Assembly: GCA_009602735.1 (NCBI GenBank) | Contig: WELA01003597.1 | Location: 504,882 to 568,881, forward strand | Reading direction: 5' to 3' | Source: Mesotaenium endlicherianum | Taxonomy: Eukaryota; Streptophyta; Zygnematophyceae; Zygnematales; Mesotaeniaceae | Length of the DNA: 64,000 nt | Part shown: one piece after another, positions 21,449-31,261 of the stretch | Numbering within the stretch: the stretch's first letter is position 1 | Layout: each line of letters begins with the position of its first letter | The notes under the pieces: generated by a model | What the model was told of the DNA's origin: nothing | Databases searched by the model: none | The model's input: only the letters and a program-made list of their open reading frames with translations | Position numbers and translations under genes: made by a program

Positions 21449-22030
21449 TTATCACGCACTCTTCCGGGGCGCTCCCGCCCTCGAGCCTGGCCAGGGAGTC
21501 TTGCTTCTTGTCGACCCGGGCGACGAGGCGCATGAGTCCCAGCTCCTCGCACCGCTCCTCCGAGCGGACTTTGGCCCACGTGTCCACTGCCCGCATGGCG
21601 GACGTGATTCGCACGGCCTCGCGCTTCAGACCCCTAGGGCTGTACAGCTTCTCCATCGCCTCGCGCACCCGGTTGTCCAGGGGTGGCGCTTCATCGCCCG
21701 CGCAAAATAGATAGTTGTTTTCGGCAGCGAGGAGGTCTTCCATACCCTTTGACTGGTCCGGGGCTGTAGCCACTCTGCGCGTGATGTCTTGCACGTAAGG
21801 ACCCATGGACGCCTCGTCGCAGTTCCTCTTGTTCAGCCTCTTACCGAGGATCAGGTTGGAGCCTTCAGGCATGGCACCTCCGTGCTCGCGATAAATGTTG
21901 GCGGCGCCTTGTGTGCTCATGCCGTTTTTGTAGCACTGCATGGTCATCCTGGGCAGCCACTCGAGCATGCGCCGATGCCCCACAAGATCCTTCTGAAGTT
22001 TGTCTTCAGGGTCACGTAGGACATCTGCAC
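21449..22030 (-). CDS. recombinase-like gene A, C-terminal exon (partial)
   Basis: An exon opens after the acceptor CCTGTGCAG at about 22026. It reads DVLRDPEDKLQKDLVGHRRM, then MLEWLPRMTMQCYKNGMS, and stays open for about 190 codons to the lone n at 21448. The segment after the start is basic and helical, and the end contains charged helices (RVREAMEKLY, RSEERCEELGLMRL). I do not recognise the domain. Strand and position suggest it belongs to the same gene as the recombinase-like exons at 22.5-23.9 kb. Its continuation is unknown because the sequence to the left is a joined duplicate. Confidence 0.5.
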
Positions 22031-22473
22031 AGGGGGGTGGATGCGATTTTGGTCTTACGTGGGGTCCAGCCTGGTAAGACAGAGTAGCAGCGGGCGAGGG
22101 GGGAAAGAGTACGGCGTCTCATTGCCTTGCCCAAGTTGAGGGAATTGTCTGCCACGCACGGGAAGAGCGGCACGTCTTCCATGCCCTCTCGGAAACGTAA
22201 GTCACCCGTGCGCGCCGCCTCCTCAAGTGACCCTCGCCTCCACGCCGCCAAGTGCGTGAAGAGGGCACACATGCTCGCAACAGGGCAGCTCCTGCGGGAC
22301 GACAGATCACACAGCGAGCGAGATGAGTGGACTTCTAGGAATGAGTACAGACATGCATTCAGACAGTTGCTACCGACGTAGAGTGGGCGCTGCAATTGGA
22401 CGACGCACCTCTTGTGATTAGGGTCCTCGTCCCCTGTGAGGAGGTACACGTGCTCTCCGATGTGGTTGGTCAT
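22012..22473 (-). CDS. recombinase-like gene A, middle region
   Basis: The frame encodes EHVYLLTGDEDPNHKRCVV and LYVGSNCLNACLYSFLEV, then a Cys-rich, less convincing stretch, and VPLFPCVADNSLNLGKAMRR. It follows the box I region on the same strand but in another frame, so a splice or a frame change separates them. I cannot fix the exon limits. Confidence 0.35.
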   Translation of the reverse strand: MTNHIGEHVYLLTGDEDPNHKRCVVQLQRPLYVGSNCLNACLYSFLEVHSSRSLCDLSSRRSCPVASMCALFTHLAAWRRGSLEEAARTGDLRFREGMEDVPLFPCVADNSLNLGKAMRRRTLSPLARCYSVLPGWTPRKTKIASTPLCRCPT

Positions 22474-22499
22474 CTAGTACCCGGCTAACTTTGAATCCG

Positions 22500-22830
22500 G
22501 AACGCGCACTGTGATCGACCTTGGCAGTTCCTTCCCCGACCCCGTTGGCGGGTTTCACTGCGATTGAGACGTGCTTTAGGCGCAAGAGGGGACCTGAGTT
22601 CAGTCTCAGGCCGCCGTAAACGGCCGCGTGCACGCATGCCAACATGACTAGACCGAGTGCGGTGCTCGTGTTGATCGATTCAACGGCCCGATTGAAGAGG
22701 TCGTGTGTGAGGGCGATGGTTTGGCTGGGCCGCTCAGATGACTCCATCCTGCCACACATAGGGCGGGACATCGTAAGAGCCCTTTCAGAGTCAAGATGCA
22801 TATTAAACAGGTCGCACAGCGTGCAAGAGG
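22500..22830 (-). CDS. recombinase-like gene A, catalytic box I region
   Basis: The peptide includes FNRAVESINTSTALGLVML followed by AAVYGGLRLNSGPLLRLKHV. This resembles the first catalytic segment of tyrosine recombinases, where an Arg lies in a TGLR..ELL.L...D pattern. These enzymes cut and rejoin DNA through a tyrosine. The remaining catalytic residues are not placed with confidence in copy A. It lies about 0.7 kb downstream of a possible core-binding exon at 23505-23927. Confidence 0.5.
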
Positions 22831-22834
22831 CGGG

Positions 22835-22875
22835 TGTTGAATGTGGTACTCCCGTGAGTCCACTCCACAACCATT
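22835..22875 (-). repeat. copy of an exon-intron junction block also present at 23485-23525
   Basis: The sequence GTGGAGTGGACTCACG followed by GAGTACCACATT is shared with 23485-23525, and similarity continues for about 40 further bases. At 23.5 kb it holds a good GTGAGT donor. Here the donor reads GGGAGT. Confidence 0.7.
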
Positions 22876-22889
22876 TCAAGCACTTGCAA

Positions 22890-23140
22890 GCACAACCACC
22901 CCCCACAAGCGCCGGCAGCAGCGTAAGCAAGCATTCGCAAGCGCCAACGCCAGTAGGCACCTGTACCAGCGCCAGCAAGCGCCAGCAAGCTGCGTGTTTT
23001 TGTCAACGGGAAAAATCGCCACGTCAGCAAGCGCCACTTCAGCAAGCACCAGTACCAATGCCAGCAAGCAACAAGCACCAGCAAGCTGCGTGTTCTTGTC
23101 AACTGGGAAAAAAAAGTTGCAACCCTGCCGAGCAACAGGC
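22890..23140. repeat. minisatellite built on GCCAGCAAGC
   Basis: The short unit GCCAGCAAGC and variants recur many times. A larger block, CCAGCAAGCTGCGTGTT(T/C)TTGTC followed by AACGGG/AACTGGG and an A-run, occurs twice about 110 bases apart. It lies between the two copies of the duplicated junction block. Confidence 0.75.
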
Positions 23141-23157
23141 GCCAGCAATACACTTGA

Positions 23158-23212
23158 GTGCCCTAACCCTAAAGCATAAGCCCTAAACCCTAAAGCCTAA
23201 GCCCTAAAACCA
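23158..23212. repeat. degenerate CCCTAAA telomere-like tract
   Basis: CCCTAACCCTAAAG, CCCTAAACCCTAAAG and CCCTAAAA occur in tandem with AGCATAAG and AGCCTAAG variants. The tract is flanked on both sides by CCAGCAATACACT. CCCTAAA is the plant-type telomere motif. Confidence 0.75.
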
Positions 23213-23504
23213 GCAATACACTGAGATCCGTCACTTTTGTTACAGCGTGAAGATGATAGTTGCGTTCTTCATTTGGCTGTGAGTATGTAGACATGGAACG
23301 GATGTATCCACACACAGACAAACTAGTTGCAGAGAGATTGATGGCTATCAAGAGGTGCCCCTAAGCACGTGGGAAAGTCCACACAAGCTGCCTGACAGGC
23401 GTGCACGCGATCAGATTGGGGGGGCAGCCTACCAGTCTTTGATAGTCAGCATGCGTTCTACACAAGGCGCACAGCAGGCAGAAGCCGGGTGGTAAATGTG
23501 GTAC

Positions 23505-23927
23505 TCACGTGAGTCCACTCCACACGCACTTCATGGCATTTTGCGCCCAATCTTCTGTACTGCCGTCAATGAACCGCCCGGGTTGCTCCGCTGCCTTTTG
23601 AAAAAGCACCCTCCTCGTGGCGTATATGGTCTGCGTCGCCGTGGCAAAGGTCAATCCCTTCAACACTTTCCCACGCACTACCTTATCTCGCATGAGCCAC
23701 AGGGCATACTCGTCCCACACTTTTGGGGTGATTGGGAAGAGGTCTTTCGCATGTCCCTCGGCTTGCGCAAAGTCGACAGTGAACTTGCACCACGCCTCGG
23801 CCTCCACCCGGTCTAGTTTCAGGGTGCTGAGCTGTACGCTCGGCTTGCCCCTGTTGGCCAATCTGGTTGCACCGGCGGACAGGACCGAGGCAGTGCCATC
23901 TTTCTTAGCAGCCTCCAGATTTGTAAT
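23505..23927 (-). CDS. recombinase-like gene A, N-terminal exon with SAM-like core-binding fold
   Basis: The open frame runs from about 23927 to a clean splice donor (CTCAC then GTGAGT) at 23505. It encodes a helical segment with FAQAEGHAKDLFPITPKVW, YALWLMRDKV and TIYATRRVLFQKA. This fits the four-helix core-binding domain that precedes the catalytic domain in tyrosine recombinases. The next exon is probably the box I region at 22.5-22.8 kb, across an intron containing minisatellite and telomere-like DNA. The assignment rests on pattern and context, not on a search. Confidence 0.5.
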   Translation of the reverse strand: MTNLEAAKKDGTASVLSAGATRLANRGKPSVQLSTLKLDRVEAEAWCKFTVDFAQAEGHAKDLFPITPKVWDEYALWLMRDKVVRGKVLKGLTFATATQTIYATRRVLFQKAAEQPGRFIDGSTEDWAQNAMKCVWSGLT

Positions 23928-24717
23928 GAATCAGTATATTGGTAGATATGATATTCATTCAAATATAATAGTTAATTAAGTTCAGCCTGCTGAACTTTAT
24001 GTAGTATTGAGTCTGCTGGACTTTATATTATTATCAGTTTAAGGACTCAGCCGGAAGCAGCAGGCTGAAGTCAACTTAAGTCAGCTTGCTGACACATTCT
24101 TTGACAGCCAGCTGACCTCCGTACTCGGTAGCAGCGAACTGCCTCGATATGCACATAAGTGTAGTATGCTAGGGGAATGGCCAGATGACATCCCTATGAT
24201 GGATGGCGATTTGGGATGATGGGAGATGGCGGTGGATTTGGTTAACCGAGGTCCTACCAACGTGGTTAACTCCCGGGTAGGCAATGCCATCGCACTGACC
24301 CTTGAACAGTAAACTCATTCCATGTACATACGCTAGGCATTGCTCTCAAGTTCGGCATTCGGAAACGAGGCCAACTCTCTTGTACAACTTACTGAGAGAG
24401 ATTTGAATCCAAGGCGAGAAGCCATTGATATGCACTGTCTTCCAACCTTGCTTATGTATGAGCTTACTGATTGCATAATTGATGCTAGTTTACTTGCATT
24501 TGACTTACGGGTATTATTCACTGCTATTGTGTTGTCCTTTGCTGTTAAATCAATCGACAAAAAATACCATTAAGATTACTTGTTGATATAAAGATGTTTA
24601 TTAATTGCTAATTGCCTATTTGGTAAGTCAATTCATTTCAAGATTCTTCCACGCCACTAGATGGACGAGCGTAGGCTTTGCACTATCACAGAGGGAACAT
24701 GCGCTCCTCTCGAGCAA
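23928..24717. other. no gene seen
   Basis: An AT-rich stretch of 0.8 kb. The GTCAGC(C/T)(T/G)GCTGA-type words around 23985-24110 recur several times. A GATTTGAATCC word at about 24396 looks like a tRNA T-arm, but no tRNA can be folded around it. Confidence 0.4.
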
Positions 24718-26100
24718 TCAGTCCAGGGGTTCCTTTTCGTCCACGATAGCCTCGTGGCCCCACCGCTTCTCAAGTCGGTCTGCTTCACGCCGCACACGAG
24801 ATGTGAAAGACCCTGCCGGCATCTTCTGGCTTGGTTCTGTGCCAACATTATCCCTTTTGGACCTCCACCGCCATGAGTTGTAGCAGGTCCTGCACATGCG
24901 CGCGTCATTCTTGTCGTTCCACCCCCATCCGTACTGGCTGTACATGGCTTGGCAACCAGCGCATGTTTCGCTTTTATCCAACGTGCAAAAGTACTCCTGC
25001 CTGAGACACTTCTCTGCGCGCCGCTTGAGCGCATTCAGCCCCGCCGCTGCCAGCTCCCTTGGGTCCGCCACCTGCAGCCCTTTTGAGACGCTCGGCCAGG
25101 CACGGTGGCAGGCATTGCAGAGCCGGGCGCCTGTGAGCTCCTCCCCCGCATTGTAAAACGGGGGGGTCTCCCAGGTGAGGCAGGCGGCGCACTGCTTCGC
25201 CTCCGCAGCCGGCGCTGCAGTCAGCCCCGCCCCCGCCGGCTCGCTTGGGTCCGCGCACTGCTCCGCCCCAGCGTCCGACTGCGCCCCCACGGCGCACTCC
25301 ACCGCCAAGGTGAACGTCCTGTCAGCCAGCGCCCTCAGCCCCGCCGTTGCCAGCTCCCTCGGGTCCGCCACCTGCAACCCTCTCGAGACGCTCGACACAG
25401 TGGCAGGCATTGCAGAGCCGGGTGCCTGCAAGCTCCTCCCCCGCGTTGTAAAACCGGGGGGTCTCCTGGGTGAGGCAGGCGGCCACTGCTTCGCCTCCGC
25501 GGCCGGTGCTGCAGTCAGCCCCGCTCCCGCCGGCTCGCTTGGGTCCGCGCACTGCTTTGCCCCAGCGTCCGACCTCGCCCCCATGGCGCCCTCGACCGCC
25601 AGGGTGAACGCCCTGTTAGCCGGCGCCCTCAGCCCCGCCGCCGCCAGCTCCCTCGGGTCCGCCACCTGCAGCCCTCTCGAGACGCTCAGCCAGGCACGGT
25701 GGCAGGCATTGCAGAGCCAGGCGCCTGCGAGCTCCTCCCCCGCGTTGTAAAACCGGGGGTTCTCCTGGGTGAGACAGGCGGCGCATTGCTTTGCCTCCGC
25801 GGCGTGCCCATCCAATCTCTTTCTCTTGCACCGTCTGGGGCCTTTAGACGAGAGGTCCTCTAACTCTTTAGGTGGTTGCGGAAGAAGGCTTGGGTCCACA
25901 ATGTGCCTGTGTGGACAAGTCGACGTCTTGTAACTGTGGTTGGCCGACACAAGCTGGGTCAGTGAATGGCTGACGTAGAGCCGCAACATGGAACACCGCT
26001 GTGCATTGTACCATCCCCTCTCCTTAGCGATCCTGGAGAATATCTTGTTGGCCTTGGCACGTGCACCGTCTTTCATGTACCCACTGAGTATGGCCTGCAT
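24718..26100 (-). CDS. tandem GATA-like zinc-finger protein (460 aa) downstream of recombinase-like gene B
   Basis: The frame opens at an ATG that overlaps a splice acceptor (GATCCATGCAG), so it may be a last exon. An N-terminal basic part (LSGYMKDGARAKANKIFSRI) is followed by three tandem repeats of about 100 residues. Repeats 1 and 3 each hold a finger of the form C-x2-C-x20-C-N-A-C (for example CAACLTQENPRFYNAGEEL then LCNACHRAW), like GATA fingers, followed by an Ala-rich spacer with VADPRELA and QCADPSEPAGAGLTAAP. A fourth, different finger is CAGCQAMYSQYGWGWNDK then MCRTCYNSWRWR. In repeat 2 the finger is read out of frame but the frame recovers. DNA binding is inferred from the fingers. 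Confidence 0.7.
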   Translation of the reverse strand: MQAILSGYMKDGARAKANKIFSRIAKERGWYNAQRCSMLRLYVSHSLTQLVSANHSYKTSTCPHRHIVDPSLLPQPPKELEDLSSKGPRRCKRKRLDGHAAEAKQCAACLTQENPRFYNAGEELAGAWLCNACHRAWLSVSRGLQVADPRELAAAGLRAPANRAFTLAVEGAMGARSDAGAKQCADPSEPAGAGLTAAPAAEAKQWPPASPRRPPGFTTRGRSLQAPGSAMPATVSSVSRGLQVADPRELATAGLRALADRTFTLAVECAVGAQSDAGAEQCADPSEPAGAGLTAAPAAEAKQCAACLTWETPPFYNAGEELTGARLCNACHRAWPSVSKGLQVADPRELAAAGLNALKRRAEKCLRQEYFCTLDKSETCAGCQAMYSQYGWGWNDKNDARMCRTCYNSWRWRSKRDNVGTEPSQKMPAGSFTSRVRREADRLEKRWGHEAIVDEKEPLD

Positions 26101-26554
26101 GGATCAAACACACGGCATGTTGGAGTCCTGATCACAACTCCTGACCTTAAAGTGCGATGGACCAGCACGGGACCTCAGACCGAGTGGCATACCTAGTCCA
26201 CCAGCCCTTTGCGGAAGCCCAGTAGATCGCATGCCTCTGTTGCTACGTCGACACGCGCAAGGCTTGACGTCACCATGCGATTCAGGATGTCAATCGAGTA
26301 TTACAATGACGGCAAAAGGGAGTGAGCGCTATGAGTCCTTTCAATAACCTGTGCGCGGGAAAAATTATGCTGAGCGTCCATGAATGGTATCCGAAGGTGC
26401 CTACAGTAAGGATTGTAGCCCTCACCGAGTTTGAGGTGTACGCATGGCCATGACCTCCGTATTCTTCTGCGGTGCACTGGACCATTGGAATGAGGGGCTG
26501 CGATGAGACGTTGTGTCGGACTCTGAAATCCTTACGGACATTGTCTGCCGAAAG
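25208..26554 (-). repeat. source copy of the 1,347-bp perfect duplication
   Basis: The segment equals 20101-21447. Here it continues without a break on both sides, into the rest of the finger gene and into gene B, so this is the trustworthy copy. Confidence 0.85.
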
Positions 26555-26690
26555 CGCATGCTCAAACAAGCTGCAATCTTCAAACATCTTAATCACCCAT
26601 GCGATAGAGCTATGTTCCTTGTTGTTGTAATAAGTCACGACGCGCTGATTGCCGTGCTTCCGCCACGTTTTGTTTGGCGTAATCTGCCAC
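26405..26690 (-). CDS. recombinase-like gene B, downstream exon
   Basis: An acceptor CGTCGTGGCAG opens a frame with KTWRKHGNQRVVTYYNN, SSIAWVIKMFEDC, ALSADNVRKDFRVRH and GHAYTSNSVRATIL, then a GTAGGC donor. The TSNSVRAT segment resembles the HxxR box of tyrosine recombinases with Asn in place of His. This is a weak match. It connects gene B with the finger exon that begins at 26100. Confidence 0.4.
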
Positions 26691-27614
26691 GACGCAAGAT
26701 AATATTAGGCAAGGCAATGTGCAAGAGGTGCAAGCTTGGTGTCGCAGGTGGCACGTGCGTCTATTCTTTGATGGGGCATATAAATGGTTGAAGGCATCAC
26801 GCACCTTCCACTTGATGTTCACAGAGTCGTTGTGGGCCAAGAAGGTCAGATCACCAACAAGCGCTTTGGTAATGTCCAAGCACCGGGGTCCAGCACGTCT
26901 AGCCAACGTGAAGAGAACCCCCTTCACCACGTCCCTGGGCTGCAAAGGGTCCAAAATGCAGAGCATCATCTGCACATGTCGGTTTAGTAACGGCTTCATT
27001 CGGAGCACTCTGGCAGTGCCCAAGTCCCTGGCAGAGACGCAAGACGCAATTGCTGCGTGGCGGATGAAATCTTGGACGTTGGTGTTTACAAACTTTGGCC
27101 TCCTGCATGCCATCACTCTTAGGGTTCGCAAATACTTCCTCATGGTGGCATGGGCCAGGCTTGCCCCCCCCGCTCTGCGAGGACCACGCGCCCAGTAGAA
27201 CCACCTACTGACCAGTTCTTTGGATATTTTTTTGGGCATAGTGCAAGTCCCTTGCCTTTGACGCCTCTTGTGACCTGTCCCTTGTGGGAGGTCGTAGCCG
27301 GCATCCTGGCCATGGCTCGATCTACCCTTGACAAAATGTAGGAAGGTAACGAGGGACTTCTTGAAGAAGTTGAAATCCCTGGACAATTCCAATCACTCTA
27401 TACGATGGAAGACTGCAAGAGACGCCTCAGTTGTATCAAGGTGCTGAGCTCGCAAAGTCCCTGACGACGTGAGCTTACGCGAGCGCCCACCACGTGATTG
27501 TCGGGATGTACCAAAATCAACTACGACTGGCATGTTATTGAAGGAATAAGGGGAGCAATAAGATGCTTTATTGGCTACGGCATGCCTGCTTCTCAGTCGA
27601 CTCGCCAGCTCCAC
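26610..27614 (-). CDS. recombinase-like gene B: core-binding and catalytic box I regions
   Basis: One frame runs through this segment with a single in-frame TGA at 27393. It encodes a basic N-terminus, LSRDFNFFKKSLVTFLHFV, a helical region around ATMRKYLRTLRVMACRRP, and then LNRHVQMMLCILDPLQP, GVLFTLARRAGPRCLDITKA and VNIKWKVRDAF. The last two resemble box I (Arg) and the beta-hairpin Lys region of tyrosine recombinases. The gene is on the same strand as the finger protein just downstream. Gene A (21.4-23.9 kb) looks like a diverged relative. I cannot place the nucleophilic Tyr. A Crypton-type DNA transposon is one explanation, a host recombinase-like gene another. Confidence 0.5.
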
Positions 27615-30600
27615 CGAGCCTAAGGTGAATATAGCCTACGACATCTACCAGGCCACTGTACATCAGGAGCCTTGGGTGTCGTGCCTAACAGCGTCGGACC
27701 CCTGGCACGTGAGTGGCTTCTCAGCACGTGTGCCTTCGACTTGGTTGACGTGTCGATGCGTCGCTGCACGTGGGGATCGACCGGGTTGATCGTCCCTTGC
27801 ACGTGTGTTGGTGACAGACTGGTTGGGGTTTGACCCATTTCTGGTCTTCCTGCACTTTCATCATGCGATGAGGCATCCCACACTCAGTGCATCCCATGTT
27901 CAACCAATTCCTCATTCAACACTTAGCAGAAATTTTTGAAAAGATAGCTTATCTTCATTTTCCCTTACATGTAGGACAGAAGCGTCTTACTTCCACACAG
28001 GCTTTCGCCCAAGTTGAGGATTTACAGAATGAACAAGTTTGTAGTTTGCAGAAATCACGTCTAAGCAGCTTAACAGGCAATGTCAAGTTCAGAGAAAATT
28101 GCCCTTCAAGGCTTTCGCTTAACTTCCACAAGTCGCTGCTTACAAGACTCTGAACTGCACATCTATGCTGGCCTGGTCTGAGCTCTTCGCTCAACACCGC
28201 GCCTTAACGGCTCTTCACTGCTTGGTTGGGCTCACTTAGTTCTTCACTGAGAGCTTTACTTGTTAATACTACTCTTGCTATCAGCAATTCGACAATTGAG
28301 ACTTCTGAGAATCTGGAAACTAACACAGCACTCACCATTTTAAGTGACCCTCGCACGCTTGCGGCGTTTGACCCAAATCTGTGCTAATCTCCTAACAGAT
28401 TCTATTCTGCAGCTCTCTACTTTCCACTACCTAGATCCTCTCTAGGGAACTCCTGAGGCCTAATCTTTTTATAATACACTTAGGAAGAAATCTTCCAGCG
28501 TCGGTAGAAGCGTGGCGCCCCGGCTCTTCTATGGCCTTGGGAACTCCTTCTCCTTCGCGCTCCTTCTGCTTCTTCAGCTTCCTTTGACAACGATGCGAGC
28601 AAGAATGAGGCAGCTTTAGGCAGGACTCGTGCCTTTCACAGGCACCACACACTGTCCTCTCTCGAGAATGTCAGTGCTTAGTCACAGCGCTTAGCTTACA
28701 AGCCGTCCTTACCCAGCAGCTCTCACACGGCTTAGAAGTTGTCATTCGGCATGCATGCATGCCTTGGGATTGTTGCGCGTGACCGCTTAGCCTTCCAGCT
28801 GACAATCACGCCTAGGTGGCTGGCTGGCAGCGTTTAGGGTGAACGCTTAAGCCGTGACTAGTCACCTGAGAGTCTGGCCAAGGCGGCACACAACGCCCTT
28901 TGCAACATCCCTGCAGTACTTGGCTTGAATAGCCGATTGATCAATACCTTTTTTGGCACTCGCTGGGCTGGCTCATTGCTGGTTCCATGCCCCTAGCCTT
29001 TCGGCTGACTACTCTGTCCTAATCCCCATTCATCCCCGGGTGTGGGGTTTGACGTGTCGTGACCACTTTGACAGTGATGACGACTTTGACATAACCGCTG
29101 ACTGAGATAACTCAGCCCTTTGGTCGGTGAGTCAACGCTGACTTTCCGTACCTGGGCGGTCGTGACTTGGGCTGCGCGTGCGGCACCGTCAAGTGGATAG
29201 TAGTCGCGACATGGGGCGTTGAAGAGCATGACGACAAATGAGAAGTCTTATCGGCGAGTGACAGGCGAAGTGCATTTGAAGGTGGAGGTCAACTTCCTGA
29301 CTTTCAAATCTTCTGGAGTCGACCCATGGCGCTGCTTTGCATAAAAACTGATACTCAGATAAATCAGCTGCATGCATGCCTGGAGTTGCCTTTCACTAGC
29401 CAAGTAGGGTTGACCATGACAACCGCAACGTCAGGAGCCGAAACTTGTCGACCGTCCTCCGGGCCACTCGGGTCAATTCGGACATGGCGTGGTTTGTTAG
29501 AACGTTGGTTCAGTCAAAAGACATACTCTCGTGGGTGTGCTACAGTGAACGCCTTGCGCATCTCCCCTCATTCTTGTCGTTCGTATCATGCTAAGAACAG
29601 AAGCCATAGCATATATTTTGCACAGGAGAAGTAACTTGGCAAGGAACCAAATGACGGGTGTTTGAAGCAATGGAGAGACTGAGAGTCCGTACTTTAAAGC
29701 CTGTGTTGAACAACGATCGCAACCTACTGCAGCTTAGAAACAGGGCGTGATGCCATCTAAATTTTTCATTTAGGGGAAGGAACATGGTTGCTTAAAGAGT
29801 TGCCATCGACCACCGCCAGTTGAATGTGCAAAACCTCATTTCTCTTATTCATCGTGAGTCGTCATGCCACTCTGTTCCTTCCAACCACTTTACGGGCTTC
29901 TGAAAAAATAGTTGTCAGCGTGCTATTCCCACTAGCTTCCGCAGCTGCTGGCTATGTCTTGTGGTTGCTTGGGAAGCAGCGCAGTCACCGGCAGTCGTTC
30001 GGGTCGCCTCCAAAGTGACAGTCTCTTTTACGTCACTGGCAGTCTCTGCTCCTTGGCTGCTCCTGCATCATAGTAACCCCCTTATCCAACTTTCCATGCA
30101 AGTGGGTTGTGAGCCTGAGGTGCACTCACGTAGAGGCCATTTTCAGCACGTGCAGTCTTATAGGGCTTCTACACCCTTCATATTTTGGGACGTTGTTCTT
30201 AAGGCCTGCAGCTGGAGTGTGTCATGGAACCTCTCGAAAGGAGCAGTTGAAAAGAAGGACAGAACCCCACACTTGAACATACATTATTTTCTGCTTTCAT
30301 TCTTTCAACCCCCTGCCATTGGGATAAGCACTGGGTTTTCATTGGAAAGACACAACCAAAAGAAGAGGGTGAAAAAGAGAGTGACTTGTTCTTTGGCTCC
30401 ACATCTGGCCAGGGCTCCATGCACAATTTTCCTTTTTGGCCCCTTCTGGATAGCTAGCGTGGTTTGTTCTTACTGGCTATAGCACATCACAGCGTCAAGT
30501 CATGCATCACTTATAGCCGTTGATTTTGGCTTGAGCTGGCCGCCACTACTATGCTGCAACCTCGAGGCCTGATGTAAGAGGGCTCAATTAACCTTGAGAC

Positions 30601-30900
30601 CTAAATTCCAAACTCTGCGCTGCAGCTTGCAGTCACGTTGCACACGGCATCCTCAGAGCAAGTGCACTACGAGTGGGGTGTTGTCAGTCTTTGGGAATGC
30701 TTTCGGGTGCACCAAACCCTAAATTCAGCAGCTGCTTGAGTAAAGCCCTAGAAGAGTTGCAGAAGGGGCCTGATACCCGATCCCCGTATCACTTGAGTGG
30801 CAAGCAGCAGCCTGCAAGGTTGTGTCTCTGGGGGGTAGGTTCAACAAGACGCTGCTCGAGCAGAAAATTTGATTGCTTGGCTTTTGGGGACCTAAATGTT
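27615..30900. other. no gene seen; unassigned intergenic DNA
   Basis: About 3.3 kb without a convincing frame on either strand. A minus-strand TATAAAAA at about 28468-28475 followed by a purine/pyrimidine leader could mark a promoter or LTR, but I found no repeat ends. ORFs such as 29961-30482 lack protein-like composition. Confidence 0.4.
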
Positions 30901-31029
30901 ACCTTCGTTTTGTATCATGTGACTTATAGTACAGTAAGACTTTTGGAGTCATATGTATGTATGGCGTGGTCGATAAATATTTTTTGCTTACAGGCAGATG
31001 AACGCAGCATGACAAGGTGGCACGACCAG

Positions 31030-31225
31030 GAGCTGTCCCACCACCACCAGCAGCAGCAGCAACACTAGCACCAGCACCAGCAGCAGCACCAGCATACCTA
31101 CCAGCGGCAGCACCGCTTCCAGCAGCTGCGACACCACCAGCGGCAGCAGCGCCGCATACCACGAACAGCTGGAGCAGCAGCACTAGCACTAGCAGGAGCA
31201 GCAGCAGCAGCAGGAGCAGGTGCGG
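31030..31225 (+). repeat. CAG/CACCAG-rich low-complexity tract in the 5' leader
   Basis: Runs of CAGCAGCAG and CACCAGCAC, with GCAGGAGCAG near the end, lie directly upstream of the ATG at 31262. They create spurious Ala/Gln/Ser ORFs in several frames. Confidence 0.8.
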
Positions 31226-31261
31226 CATTCGTGGTGACAGGTGGGGTGACCTGCAGCCGCC

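Noticed and set aside
22890-23140. CRISPR-like direct repeats
   Set aside because: The units are short, irregular and without uniform spacers; this is a minisatellite in eukaryotic DNA.
24390-24410. tRNA T-arm-like GATTTGAATCC
   Set aside because: No acceptor stem, D-arm or anticodon arm can be placed around it.
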